From positions 1,397,107 to 1,461,106 of the forward strand of contig RPFO01000078.1 of the NCBI GenBank assembly GCA_009746045.1: a stretch of 64,000 nucleotides of DNA, read 5' to 3'. The DNA is from Mesostigma viride (Eukaryota; Streptophyta; Mesostigmatophyceae; Mesostigmatales; Mesostigmataceae). The first letter of the stretch is position 1, and each line of letters starts with the position of its first letter. Under the pieces are notes generated by a model that saw only the letters and a program-made list of their open reading frames with translations, was not told the DNA's origin and did not search any database. The position numbers were made by a program, and so were the translations under genes. Shown piece after piece: positions 1 to 9,590 of the stretch.

Positions 1-288
1 TCCATGCCTATAGCGGATGACGGAAAGTCCAGTGGTGACCTTGCATGCCGCGCTTGGCCTAGTGGGGCATGCCACGTGAGGACACACGTTCGCCCGTACG
101 TGCTGTGCGGGCTTGGTGCCAGCTAGTCTTTCTGATGTGTCTACGTACATACCTGAACTGTCATGCGGGCCAGGCCGGTGCCCGGCTAGGCCCAGGCACC
201 TGTGTCAAAGAGTGTGGGAATTTCTACTGGGAAACATATGGTAAATCAGCGTGCAAATCCTCATCGCGAATTGAAAAAGCAAATTAAA

Positions 289-1995
289 TTAACCCCTAAA
301 TGGTCTGGCTGCCGATTTTCCGCCTAAAACTGAGTTACAGCCGACACGTCGGCCCCTTCTCGGGGGACCAAATGCCGCGAAAACTATTGAGAATTAGGAA
401 AATTTTAGCTGAGAAGATCGAAAGTTTATAATTTTCCTCACAGCATGGTACTAGGGTTTGCATACTTCTGACAAAGTTATAGAGGTGTTCTGGCCGGTCA
501 AAGTACAAGGGGTCAGGGTACTTTTTCACGTACAACGTGCATTCCGGAAAACGACGACCTGGCCATGGCGGCTTGCGCCCACGCATGGCATTTACGTTTG
601 CGTTCGAATTTTCTGACCAAACTCAGGAAATTGATTTTATACGTCCTAAAGATGATACAGGCCAAGTTTTGGGTCGCGGGAATGCCATTTGATAGGTGTC
701 GGCAGCGTTCTTGCTGGAAAAAACTGCGATCAGGCCGGACGATAGAAACGTTGACAGCAATACCTTTCCGGCGTATTTTAAAGGATATATTGGTTTCTTT
801 GTACTTTTTATGATACATAGTAGTCGTAAACGTGCAAGGGTGGCCAGAATTCGCCGAATCCAGCGACCATGCTGCACAACTTTGGTGTGCCGAAATGCGC
901 CATTTTGCGGCCACCGCCTGGGCCAAGGTAACGCCATCTATGCCTGGTAAAGCTTAAGCATCGTTTTCATATCGATGTTTGACGTTTATATATACGTTTT
1001 AGCTTGTGTAGCACATTCTTTTTGCATGATTCATGCTCTTTCTTGACCCTGGCCTGGCCCCTTTCTAAAACACCCTTCTTAGATGCTTCCCTCAGTCAGT
1101 TGACCTGCCACAGGGTGATGGTGATAAGTTTTAGAGGCTGTATGGGTTTGAATACCTCCATATATGTTTGTTATACATTTCCCACACACATATTGCATGA
1201 GTGTGAGGCAGTTGGCTGGTCTCTGTGGCATCATCAAGCATGTAACCGGTGAGTAGAAGCTTCCCATTGTCAGCATGTGCCACCAGGTGTGCTGGCCATC
1301 ACCTGGCAAGCTATAGCAGCTTAGGCCTAGTTTATCCTTGCTAGGGCAAGCTGAAATAGGCTTAAAATCACTAGTTTGTTGGTGGCTGCCTCCTAGAATG
1401 CATGCCTTGCGTAGGGTATCCGTACCACGTTACCTACGTGCATGGACAAGGTGGCACCTGCACATAGGTGCCATGTAAGGGCAGTGTGATGATGCAGTTA
1501 TGTTTCCCCATCATTGTGGAAGGGAAATGTATTGTGTGGCATAGTTGGGGGCCATATTAGTAGGTATTAGTAGGTAGTATGCCCACTCCTACCCCCTTGG
1601 TTGCTTTTTACCAACGGTACCCCTATGGGCTGTACTGGGTGTAACTGCTGGTATACCCACCCAAATGATGACCCCAATGGCTCAAACTGTTCAGCAACTA
1701 ATTGTTTATCATCCCTGAAGTGGTAGGTGCCTAGCTCTTACAACATAATTCAAAATGCACATTCTACCAAAAATGAAAACGCTCGTCTTGACCCCCCTGA
1801 CTTTGACGGCAGTTATACATGGCCTACCCTGCATATATGTAAGGTTGTGATATACCAACCCGAAGGGCAACTCATGGACATGCTTGGCCCCCAAGGACAG
1901 CCATTGGATATGGGTGGGTTGGATGGCATCTGGTTTGCAAAATTGTGAAGTTACAGCCGATGCATCGGCAGTATTTCTGCCCATTTAGGGGTTAA
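289..1995. mobile_element. TTAA-flanked non-autonomous DNA element, type 1
   Basis: The ends are a perfect 15-bp inverted repeat: TTAACCCCTAAATGG at 289-303 and its reverse complement at 1981-1995. Both ends also carry a subterminal CTGCCGA. A TTAA duplication followed by a CCC-type inverted terminus is the hallmark of piggyBac-like elements. No transposase frame is visible in the 1.7 kb between, so this would be a non-autonomous copy. The right-hand TTAA is shared with the next element. The piggyBac assignment is inference from the ends only; a chance inverted repeat is the alternative. Confidence 0.5.
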
Positions 1996-3901
1996 GGGGA
2001 GGGTCCCATAGAAATATATCAAAACTTACCCCCCCTAATAACTACAGAAATGCAACTGACAACCACTGAATGATGTTTGGGGACCATAAACATGATGTTT
2101 GGGCATGCATACCACCACTTGTTGGGGGTACTACCCCCAGCCATACACCGGCTATGAGCTAAAAATAGAAAAAAACGCTGTCCGGGGCACATCTTGCCCA
2201 GAACAGTGGGAGAACCAGTTGCATGAAAAAAGTAATACCCATATAAAAATGTCATGGGACATGGTTTCTACCTGATTGGATCAACAAAATCAGCACATCC
2301 CTTTGAGTTATTAATTTTTGGGCCAAAAATACGCTTTTTTAGGCGGGGCGTCCCCATACACACTCATAACACATCCATTAGGCCTAAAAAGTAATAGTCA
2401 AATTCTGTCATGACCATAGAAGGCACTGTCAAAGTTTGGTGGCATTCTGAGCTCAGCTGTAGCAGTTATTAATTTTGGCAGTTGGCCACCTGTGCAGACG
2501 CATAGGAAGGAATTAGTGAGTATTAAGGCACACTAACACTTCCTATGCCATCCAAAAGGCTCCTGACCATGCCCAATTCGACCACAATGTACAAGGAGGT
2601 GGCTGGGCACGTCATGTGCCCTTGCCTTACCTCGACACGGGCAACCTGTTGCGTGTGTGCACAACAATGAGGCAGGTAGCTCTACATGCCTAGCCGACAC
2701 TTCTAAAGCATATTTCAGGTTTATGGTGTGGGCATCATCCCAAAACCAAGCTCAAACACACCCTAGAAAGCCATATCCACTAATTGCCCAACAAGGGTAA
2801 CAACAGACAGTCCACAGAGAAAGCAGAATTATCATACATGCTGCTTGCCAAGGCTTCTTACCATGGTTACCTTGCCTTGCTAGCATATGAATTAGGGCTC
2901 TCCCATTTTAGTGGGAGAAAGGCCAACAAGACAACGATAATGACCCCTACCTACGTGCAGTTCCACCCATGCAGTATGCCCCTCAGAAAAACCACTGCCA
3001 CCTTTCTTTCCAGCGCAATTGTTTGCCAAGAAACAAACTCAAGCTTGTGAGCCTCTAACCACAATGAAGCCTCTGCTAAGAAAGGCCGCGTCAATATTCA
3101 CACAAAACTGAGTGCTGTTAGCAATCTCCTTCCAAGAAACCACTCAGCAAATCCCTGACAACTTGACGATATGCCACGGTCACGCTTTGACACATCCCAG
3201 CCATGCAACGTACATAAAAACCACTGAAAGGTGCCAGGAATATTAATCTGGCGATGCGCAGCACGGAATGGCATTATACCTGGCGCTAACTGCACGGAAA
3301 AAAGCCGAAAACTTGCGTTGATAACCCATAAAGGAAGCGAAACATTCATAGGGTCACGTTGATCACACGATCGTACCATTACCGGAATTGTCCTTCGCCC
3401 AGCGGCGCAAGAAAGAACAACCTTCCATGGAATAATAAGACGCGCATCCCGCGAGCCTGGAGAGTGTCTTACCGATCATGACGGAAATCTTGCCGAAACC
3501 CAGCAAATTTTTTAAAGCTTTACCAATAACGATTTAAACGCATCCTTGACGCTAGGTAAAGCCCATAAAACCTGACAATCACCGCCGCCAGCGTGCATTC
3601 TAATTTATTCCTCTCGACGAAAACATCAGATTGGACCCCCGTGGCGATGGTCATCAATAAAATCATCGACACTGCAAAAAACGCGAACTCCGCTACGAAG
3701 TAGTATCATTTACTCATCGTCTTTAAGATTCGCTCAGTTTCTCTGCATTCCGCGAGCTATCTTTTTCTACTCTGCCTGAAAGCACGTCGCCATGGCCAGC
3801 TCCGGTAGGGGTGCGCGCCCCGTGCACCACTTTTTCACGGTACGGACGGGTACCGCGAATTTTTCGGCGCCAAAATATTCGCGCCGGGACCGTCCCCTTA
3901 A
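1992..3901 (+). mobile_element. TTAA-flanked element, type 2, copy A
   Basis: The ends are TTAAGGGGAGGGTCCC (1992-2007) and GGGACCGTCCCCTTAA (3886-3901), an inverted repeat with one mismatch. A diverged copy lies inverted at 50231-52162, with the same TTAAGGGGA start, nearly the same length (1.91 against 1.93 kb) and collinear internal matches. The clearest are around 2084-2170 against 52085-51985 (about 85% by eye) and 3808-3895 against 50325-50240. No protein-coding frame is convincing, so it is probably non-autonomous. TTAA target specificity suggests a piggyBac-related transposase supplied in trans. Confidence 0.72.
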
Positions 3902-4085
3902 ATTATAACATGACTCCGTTGGGAGATCACGTAGGGAGTACACATACATATACATCCGTCGGGAGAACACATATTAACTGGATGGGTGGAGGTGGGCGAA
4001 GCCGCGTAATCGAACTAAGCTTACCGTCTAAGCTGTTTAGTCTAGAAAATTCCTAACTACTCCTACACTACTCATCATCGCGAAT
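3902..4085 (-). mobile_element. LINE family B 3'-UTR fragment
   Basis: Read on the minus strand, this matches the 3' UTR of the LINE-B fragments at 33.14-33.39 kb and 62.15-62.58 kb. It ends with the shared block containing CTCCCAACGGAGTCATG, then TTATAATT. It carries no coding sequence. The type 2 TTAA element sits directly against its terminal TTATAATT. Confidence 0.6.
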
Positions 4086-4139
4086 GTGCAAGCCAAAGGA
4101 AATATTATGTGCTCTTCGCAGCACTTGGTGACGCCAACT

Positions 4140-4320
4140 TTGCAGAGCTGCTGGAATACATGGTGGTGCAGGTGCACCTCATACGTTGTGCACCCCGAGT
4201 AGGCCGGTGGCAGCACAGGTTTACATCCAGGTTTACACCATGCACCACCTGCAGGTTGTCGCCTAGAATGTATTAAAAACCTTATATGCCCCTTCTCAGG
4301 GATATGTCTTACAGCACTGG
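4140..4320 (+). repeat. Dispersed repeat, also at 41.03-41.17 kb
   Basis: It shares the string GGTGCAGGTGCACC, then CACCTGCAGGTTGTCGCC, then a TGTATTA...ATGCCCCTT...CTCAGGG series with 41036-41160 in the same orientation. The latter copy is followed by an AATTAATTGATTAAT tail, so both are probably 3' ends of another LINE family. The GGTGCAGGTGCACC block is partly palindromic. Confidence 0.5.
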
Positions 4321-4374
4321 GGCGGGGAGCAGCCTGGTCAGGTCCAACGGCGGCGTAGAAGCGGAGTTGCTTGG

Positions 4375-6246
4375 CGGCGGTGCTCAGCTCCAGCTCGGTG
4401 AATGGCGGTATAGCTCGTTGGGGTCGGCCAGGGGTTCCGTCAGGGCCGGGTACGTGTAGTCCTGCTCAGCGGCCGGCGGGCGGCGTGGGCGGCGCAGGGA
4501 CGCCCGCAGGCGCCGGCCAGGCGTGCGGCCGCCAGAGGCGGCCAAGCGGCGGAGGCGGCGGGGCGGGGGCGCCGAGCAGCTGGGACTGGGAGGAATACCA
4601 CTGGTCAAGCTGCTGCTGCGGTGGGCCAGAGAGCGTCCGTGGCCCGTCGGCTGCGCACCGCCGGTTGGCCGTTGGGCGTGATGCAGGCGGGTCCAGGCGT
4701 ACTTGCTGTGCTGGTCCTTGAGGTGGCCGCGAAGTAATCGCGGACACTTGTAGGTCCTCCTGCTCCGGTCGCCTGCCGGATGGCCGAGTGGTATTCGGCT
4801 TTGAGGCGGGCGTAGCGGGCGGGGTCGGCGCGGTTGTTGCGCAGGGCTTGCCGGGCCTGGATGAGGGCGGGGCCGCCGGTGCAGGCTGGTGAAGCGGGGA
4901 GGGCGGCGGGGGCCGGCAGCAGGGCCCCTGCCGCGGGCAGCTTGCCAGCGAGGTGCCGAAGGGCCGATGCCGGGCCGGCAGCGCCGCAGCGGGCAGCTGG
5001 GCGTGGCTGGCCGGGATGTCCAGTGCGTCGACGAACTCCTCTGCCGCGCGCTTGTGCGCCAGTTTTTCTGGGAAGTCCTCCAGAGCGTCGTCAGATTTCT
5101 CAAGCAACTGCAGTGCACGCAAATCAGGTGGTGCCACGTGCTCACAAAAGTGTGAGGGGAATCGCAGGCGGATGCGGGTGGTGACCGACGATGCGATGAT
5201 CTGAGCGCACCAGGGGGATCACGTGCGAGTGAGCAGCTAGTACAGATCCTTGACATCTGACGCTTGCGCATTACAACATAGTCGATGCAGCGTTCAGTGC
5301 CAGTTGGCGAGGTGTGTGTGACCAGAGCATCTGGACCATGTGGAAAGAGGATGTTGGCAGTTACCAAATCACATGTCGTAAGCAAATCATGCAGCAAAAA
5401 GTTCAGTGTTGGCAATGGAGACCGTACCGTCGGGGGCGTGCTGACATCCGCCAGTACCCTGTGGTAGCGTTGCGTTGGCGTCCAGTGGCAGAGCCAGGTA
5501 GTTGCGACCAGGGGTGCCGTTCGCCAGGTTCTCCAGCGCAGCAAAGAAGTCCTTGCAATCTTGTTCAGGGTGGCCGGAGTGTGGTGCGTAACCGAGGTAC
5601 GCCCACCGTCAGGGCGTAGGTCGAGTGGCCCTCCACCGAATGGAAGGTGGCCACGAGGAGGCGCCTGCGAGCGTTGACCAGCTCGGGTTCGCCCATGCGG
5701 CGTACGGCGAGCGGGGAGTAGAGGAGACCGATGCCCCCGTTCCCGGTGCCGTCGCCGCCTCCATAATAAAACCGCCAGCCGTCGATCGATGTCGTCAGCA
5801 GCAAGGGCGGTCGGTCCGCGAGCCGATGCAGTGCGCCGGTGTTCATGGATTCCCAGGATGGTGATATTATTGTCGATGCTGGAAGAAGATGATGGACAAG
5901 GCCAAGTGGGCCCAGGTCATAGAGGACAACGAGCCCCCCCCAGTGGGGAAGCGCCCGCGTGTGCAATCCCGTGGGAGGCACGCCAGATAGCTCCCCTAGG
6001 GCAGCGTGCGGCTGCCTAGATAGATGTTGTAGTTAGAATGCTGTTAGATAGATGTAGTGTAGCCAATGTAGATAGATTAGACCGGTAGGACTGGTTGCAC
6101 CCATCCATCCATCCATCGGGGTTAATGCTCCGTGACTCCCCAACGGGAGCACGAGTCTAATTAATTAATTAATTAATTGTCGATGCAGAAACCAATAAGA
6201 TTGGAGACTCGATGGCACTGACAGCCGTCGCTGCGCGGGCAATCCT
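4375..6246 (-). pseudogene. Degenerate LINE fragment (endonuclease and linker), interrupted by a younger LINE
   Basis: Minus-strand frames resemble the endonuclease of the LINE at 35.4-41.0 kb. From 6246 downwards one sees the region before the catalytic Glu, then EHRRT, the YGGGDG...GGIGLL block, the VATFHSVEGHS block and CIDYVV. These are followed by a Pro/Ala-rich linker reaching about 4375. The reverse transcriptase is absent, and the pieces lie in different frames. A 3'-end LINE copy (5880-6175) is inserted at 5869-5879 and splits the endonuclease. The fragment is dead. Confidence 0.7.
5880..6175 (+). mobile_element. 5'-truncated LINE copy with an 11-bp target duplication
   Basis: It is nearly identical to the last 300 bp of the LINE at 40675-40970: the C-terminal codons of ORF2 (MDKAKWAQVIEDNEPPP...), the stop, the 3' UTR and an AATT-repeat tail. 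It is flanked by ATTGTCGATGC at 5869-5879 and again at 6176-6186, the duplication expected from target-primed reverse transcription. The host sequence on both sides is the older minus-strand LINE endonuclease, which continues across the duplication. Confidence 0.85.
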
Positions 6247-6445
6247 ACCGGGATGGATGGGTGCACACAATCCTATACCGGTCTACTCTAACTAGTCTAC
6301 CCATTCTATCTAGAGTGAGCCAGACCCTAGGGGTCTGGCCTAGCATGTTTCCCGTGCTTGCAAACACGCGGCTTCCCCACTGGTGGGGGGTCATTGTCAT
6401 CTATAACCTGAGCCCACTTGGCTTTGTCCATGATCTTTTTCCGAA
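6247..6445 (-). mobile_element. Diverged LINE 3' end
   Basis: The minus strand encodes a diverged version of the LINE C-terminus (KKIMDKAKWAQVIDDND) followed by a 3' UTR with the ACCGGT...TGCACCCATCCATCC block. It is older than the copy at 5880-6175, judging by many substitutions. It abuts the upstream end of the minus-strand endonuclease fragment, so two LINE copies lie head to tail. Confidence 0.65.
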
Positions 6446-7088
6446 ATGTGGGTAATGGAGCGCTGTACGTATGACATGTAGATCTCGGCGCCCAGCCAGC
6501 ATCCGCTCTGGTTGTCTCATTGATATTGAGCCATGATCTTGTTCAAATCATATGTACACGCACTTGAGAATTTGCAACACAGGTGTTAGTTGTTGCTGCA
6601 TGTCATACAGGCATAGCTGACAGGCAGCCAGCCTTGTCTAATTCAGATTTATATAGTATACAGTTGCTAAATAGTGCCTTCCTAGGCATGAAGAACCATT
6701 AATAACACACATGCCCACCCACTCTTCACGTCTGGTCTTGACGCCATGCCTGGGTTGCTAGTACGTAGCTCAATAGCCCTCATTTGAGCATATGCACATC
6801 TAAACCTGAAACTTCACACCTGCACTGGTGCACTTCCGGTACTCCACAAACATCTTGTCAAACACCTTTTAAACAGTCGCACTCTATGTTCTGCCAGCAT
6901 GAGCATAAACATAGGCATCCAAAGTGGCACAAACCAGGGCCAACATAATCACAGTTCACCTCTCTGCTGAATTTTATGTGGAACCTTATGATTGTGGCAT
7001 TATGTCACGTTTCACCCTCTAGCATTGCCTTGAGGAATGCCAGCAGTCTCCACAGATGCGGCAGACATTTGGCGCGCCAACAATGCCC
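6446..7088. other. Gene-free stretch
   Basis: I see no coding frame, repeat array or recognisable element here. The sequence is AT-richer than the exons on either side. Confidence 0.5.
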
Positions 7089-7394
7089 AGATTACAGGTG
7101 TTTACTCATCCACTCCTTCAGTGCCGAGCGCGCCTGAACAACCTGGCAAAGTTGTGGGGAGAGGGCAGAAGCAACTGGAAACATCAGCTGGAAGCCAACC
7201 CACAAGTTGTTCTCCCCCAACTCCACCCCTGCAAGCAAGCTGAGCAAAGCACGCTTGGCAGGGTGAGGCACCAGCTGGCGTACTTTGTAAGGTTTGAGAA
7301 AGTCTCTCTGGGTCAAGACGTTATCCGGATGGGAGATATTCACCCAAGGAGAGACAACCAGTGTTTCTGCTAACGCACCGGTACCGGTAATTCT

Positions 7395-7645
7395 CCGGTA
7401 ATTACCGGTGCCCCCCCGGCCGACCGGTAAGCCCCCCCCGGCCGACCGGTATGCTATATGCCAAGCAGGAAACCCCCCCCGGGCGACCGGTATGCTATAT
7501 ATCAAGCAGGAACCCCCCCCGACCGACCGGTATGCTGTGTTCAGAGCAGGAAACCCCCCCGGCCGACCGGTAAGCCATGCCCGGGCTGACCTGGTCGACC
7601 GGGAAGCAAATAATGCCGGCCGGGGTTCCCCGGTTTCCCCGTCAG
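7395..7645 (+). repeat. About 40-bp minisatellite in the hAT-like element
   Basis: Five to six imperfect units begin CCGGTATGCTATAT or CCGGTAAGCC and contain AAGCAGGAA followed by a run of seven or eight C. It sits just inside the left terminal repeat. Confidence 0.7.
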
Positions 7646-9075
7646 ACAAACCCGGTACTTATATATACTGACTAATACAAAATATCAATTTCGATTAGTA
7701 TATGTTACTATTCCCGGCACTTACAAATAGTTTGCACATTGCTGCCATGCTAACACCTCCACCGAATGTAAATTCCGACACAGCAGAGCCCTACTGAATG
7801 CCCGACGAAAACCAGTGCGCCAGGGCATGGAATCTCGCGACGGTCCTATCGTAGCTACAGTACAAGATACCCTACTGATGAGGTTAAAATAGTAGTGCGT
7901 GACCCTCAGATGCAGTATTAAAAAAATAATCATGGGCAACGGCTCGTCAAGGCTAGGCGAATTCGCACAAACATTGCTCGCTCGCGACTTGAGTTGTCGT
8001 TGTTGTTGCCCACTTTTAATACCGGTGTGAGCTTGACCAGCACAAATCTCGTTGTTGTTGATGTTGAGTTGAGTTGAGTTGTTGGACGTGCTTACAACTA
8101 CTGTTGATCGAGGAGGGGCTAAAGTTTCAACTTCAATTTGTGAGCAAATAGATTATCCGTACCCAAGTAACAAAAGGCGTGGCGCGGTGCAGATCTGACC
8201 CTATAACGAATGGGTCAGCACTCAGCACTTGGCAGCCGGCAATTCCAGTCTGTCAAGTGCGTAGACTTGAGCGGGTAACAAATGCGCTGCGGAATGCCTG
8301 CAGCAGTAGGTACGCAACACGATGTAAAGGTGCTGAGCCGCTAGACGATGCATAAAGTTCACGGCAGTCGAGCCAGCTGACTTTGTTTTGCGTGTTTTCT
8401 AATCCTACATTTTTCGATAGTGCGCTAGAGGAGTGAATCATGACGAAGAAGAAAGAGCCCCCGATTCCCCTGGGCTACAAGTTCAAGGACCATCTCACAC
8501 GAGGTGGTGGCGTTTTGACCTTGGCTGGCAGTACGAGCGGTCGCCGGGCTTTGGGCACGGTCGTTACACACCAGGCGCAGGCAGGCAACGAGTTAGAAGG
8601 GGACGACACTGATAAGACGAATGGGGATGAGGGTGCCGTAGAGCAGGGCGATGCAGGTGGCTCAGCGCACCCACAGCGCGAAATTCATGGCGGTGATGTT
8701 CCGTAGCAGGCCATGTCGGAGCAGGTTGTTTCGACTCCGGCCTATGGGTGTATATGGTGCATGCAAACCCTAAGGCGGCATCGTGTGAGGTCACGCCAAT
8801 AATGTATGGGTGAGCTAATGTGAGCTACATAGCCTACAAGTGATGACAACTATGTTTTGTAACCTCCTATTGTGACTAGGCATGCTTGTATGCATGCTAA
8901 GTTATCATTTTCGCATGTTTTATTAGGGAGCCCTGCGTAAAAAAAAGGCTATGTGAATCAGGATTCAGGGCACGAGCAGCCCACTAAGGCAAGGCTTCAC
9001 AGTTTAGGATAAATTATATAACTGTATAAGAAATCCTATTGGGTTTTTATTTTTCTAAAAAAAATTCGCCAACAT

Positions 9076-9178
9076 CCGGGGGGGGCTCTGCCCCCCCCGG
9101 ATCCCCCCCCCGGCCTCGGCCGCTTCGCGGCCTCGGCCGGACCCCCCCCCTACCGGAGTTACCGGAACCCCCCCACCC
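9076..9178. repeat. GC-rich palindromic subterminal block
   Basis: Two nested inverted repeats, GGGGGGGGCTCTGCCCCCCCC and CGGCCTCGGCCG..CGGCCTCGGCCG around CTTCGCGG, are followed by CCGGAGTTACCGG near the right end of the hAT-like element. These may form strong hairpins. Confidence 0.6.
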
Positions 9179-9590
9179 CTTAGCAGAAACACTGGAGACA
9201 ACATTGGCTGGGGGGGCGGTCTGTGGGAGGTGCTGATACACGCGAAACTGTTGCTGATAATGATATATGTTAGGCTTTAAAGCAAAGAGGCAGCAGCGTT
9301 GAGACCACGTGGCTTCGTCGAGGCCACCATGCAAGAATAGAAATTGCAATACACTGAATTAGAACAGACGTTACAATCTGTATCATCAGACCAGCATCAC
9401 GCAATCACTGGCATCGGGGGGCAGTGAGGCGGAGGACGGACAGCCAGTAAGAAGTGCAGTCATTTATTACCTTGTGTATTACCATGTGCAAAAAAATCAA
9501 CATTGCGCGCACCATTGGTTGCCTTACTCAATACATCCACAGGCACATCTCTCTGTTGCGTGTGTGGCGGATGCCAGTGTAAATACTCAC

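Larger units (their letters stand above)
7359..9194. mobile_element. hAT-like non-autonomous element
   Basis: The termini are a perfect 15-bp inverted repeat, CAGTGTTTCTGCTAA (7359-7373) and TTAGCAGAAACACTG (9180-9194). They are flanked by an exact 8-bp duplication GAGACAAC at 7351-7358 and 9195-9202. CAGTG-type ends plus an 8-bp duplication are diagnostic of the hAT superfamily. No transposase is visible in its 1.84 kb. Both subterminal regions are CCGG-rich and carry short repeats or palindromes. A minus-strand stretch near 8460-8720 reads like a broken hydrophobic protein fragment, possibly captured, but I cannot identify it. Confidence 0.82.
7092..9230 (-). pseudogene. Possible last exon split by a hAT-like insertion
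   Basis: Minus-strand coding-like sequence at about 9230-9195 (HLPQTAPPANVV) continues in the same frame at 7358-7092 (SPWVNISHPDNVL ... KEWMSKHL, stop) once the hAT-like element 7359-9194 and one target duplication are removed. A candidate acceptor (GTGTATCAG) precedes it in phase 0. That matches the phase at the donor ending the exon at 9591-9655, so it could be exon 10 of the acyltransferase gene. The C-terminus does not resemble the family's usual end, so it could belong to another gene. Confidence 0.4.

Noticed and set aside
8440-8706. 88-codon plus-strand frame in the hAT-like element
   Set aside because: Low-complexity composition and no recognised domain. The opposite strand looks at least as protein-like, but is broken by stops.
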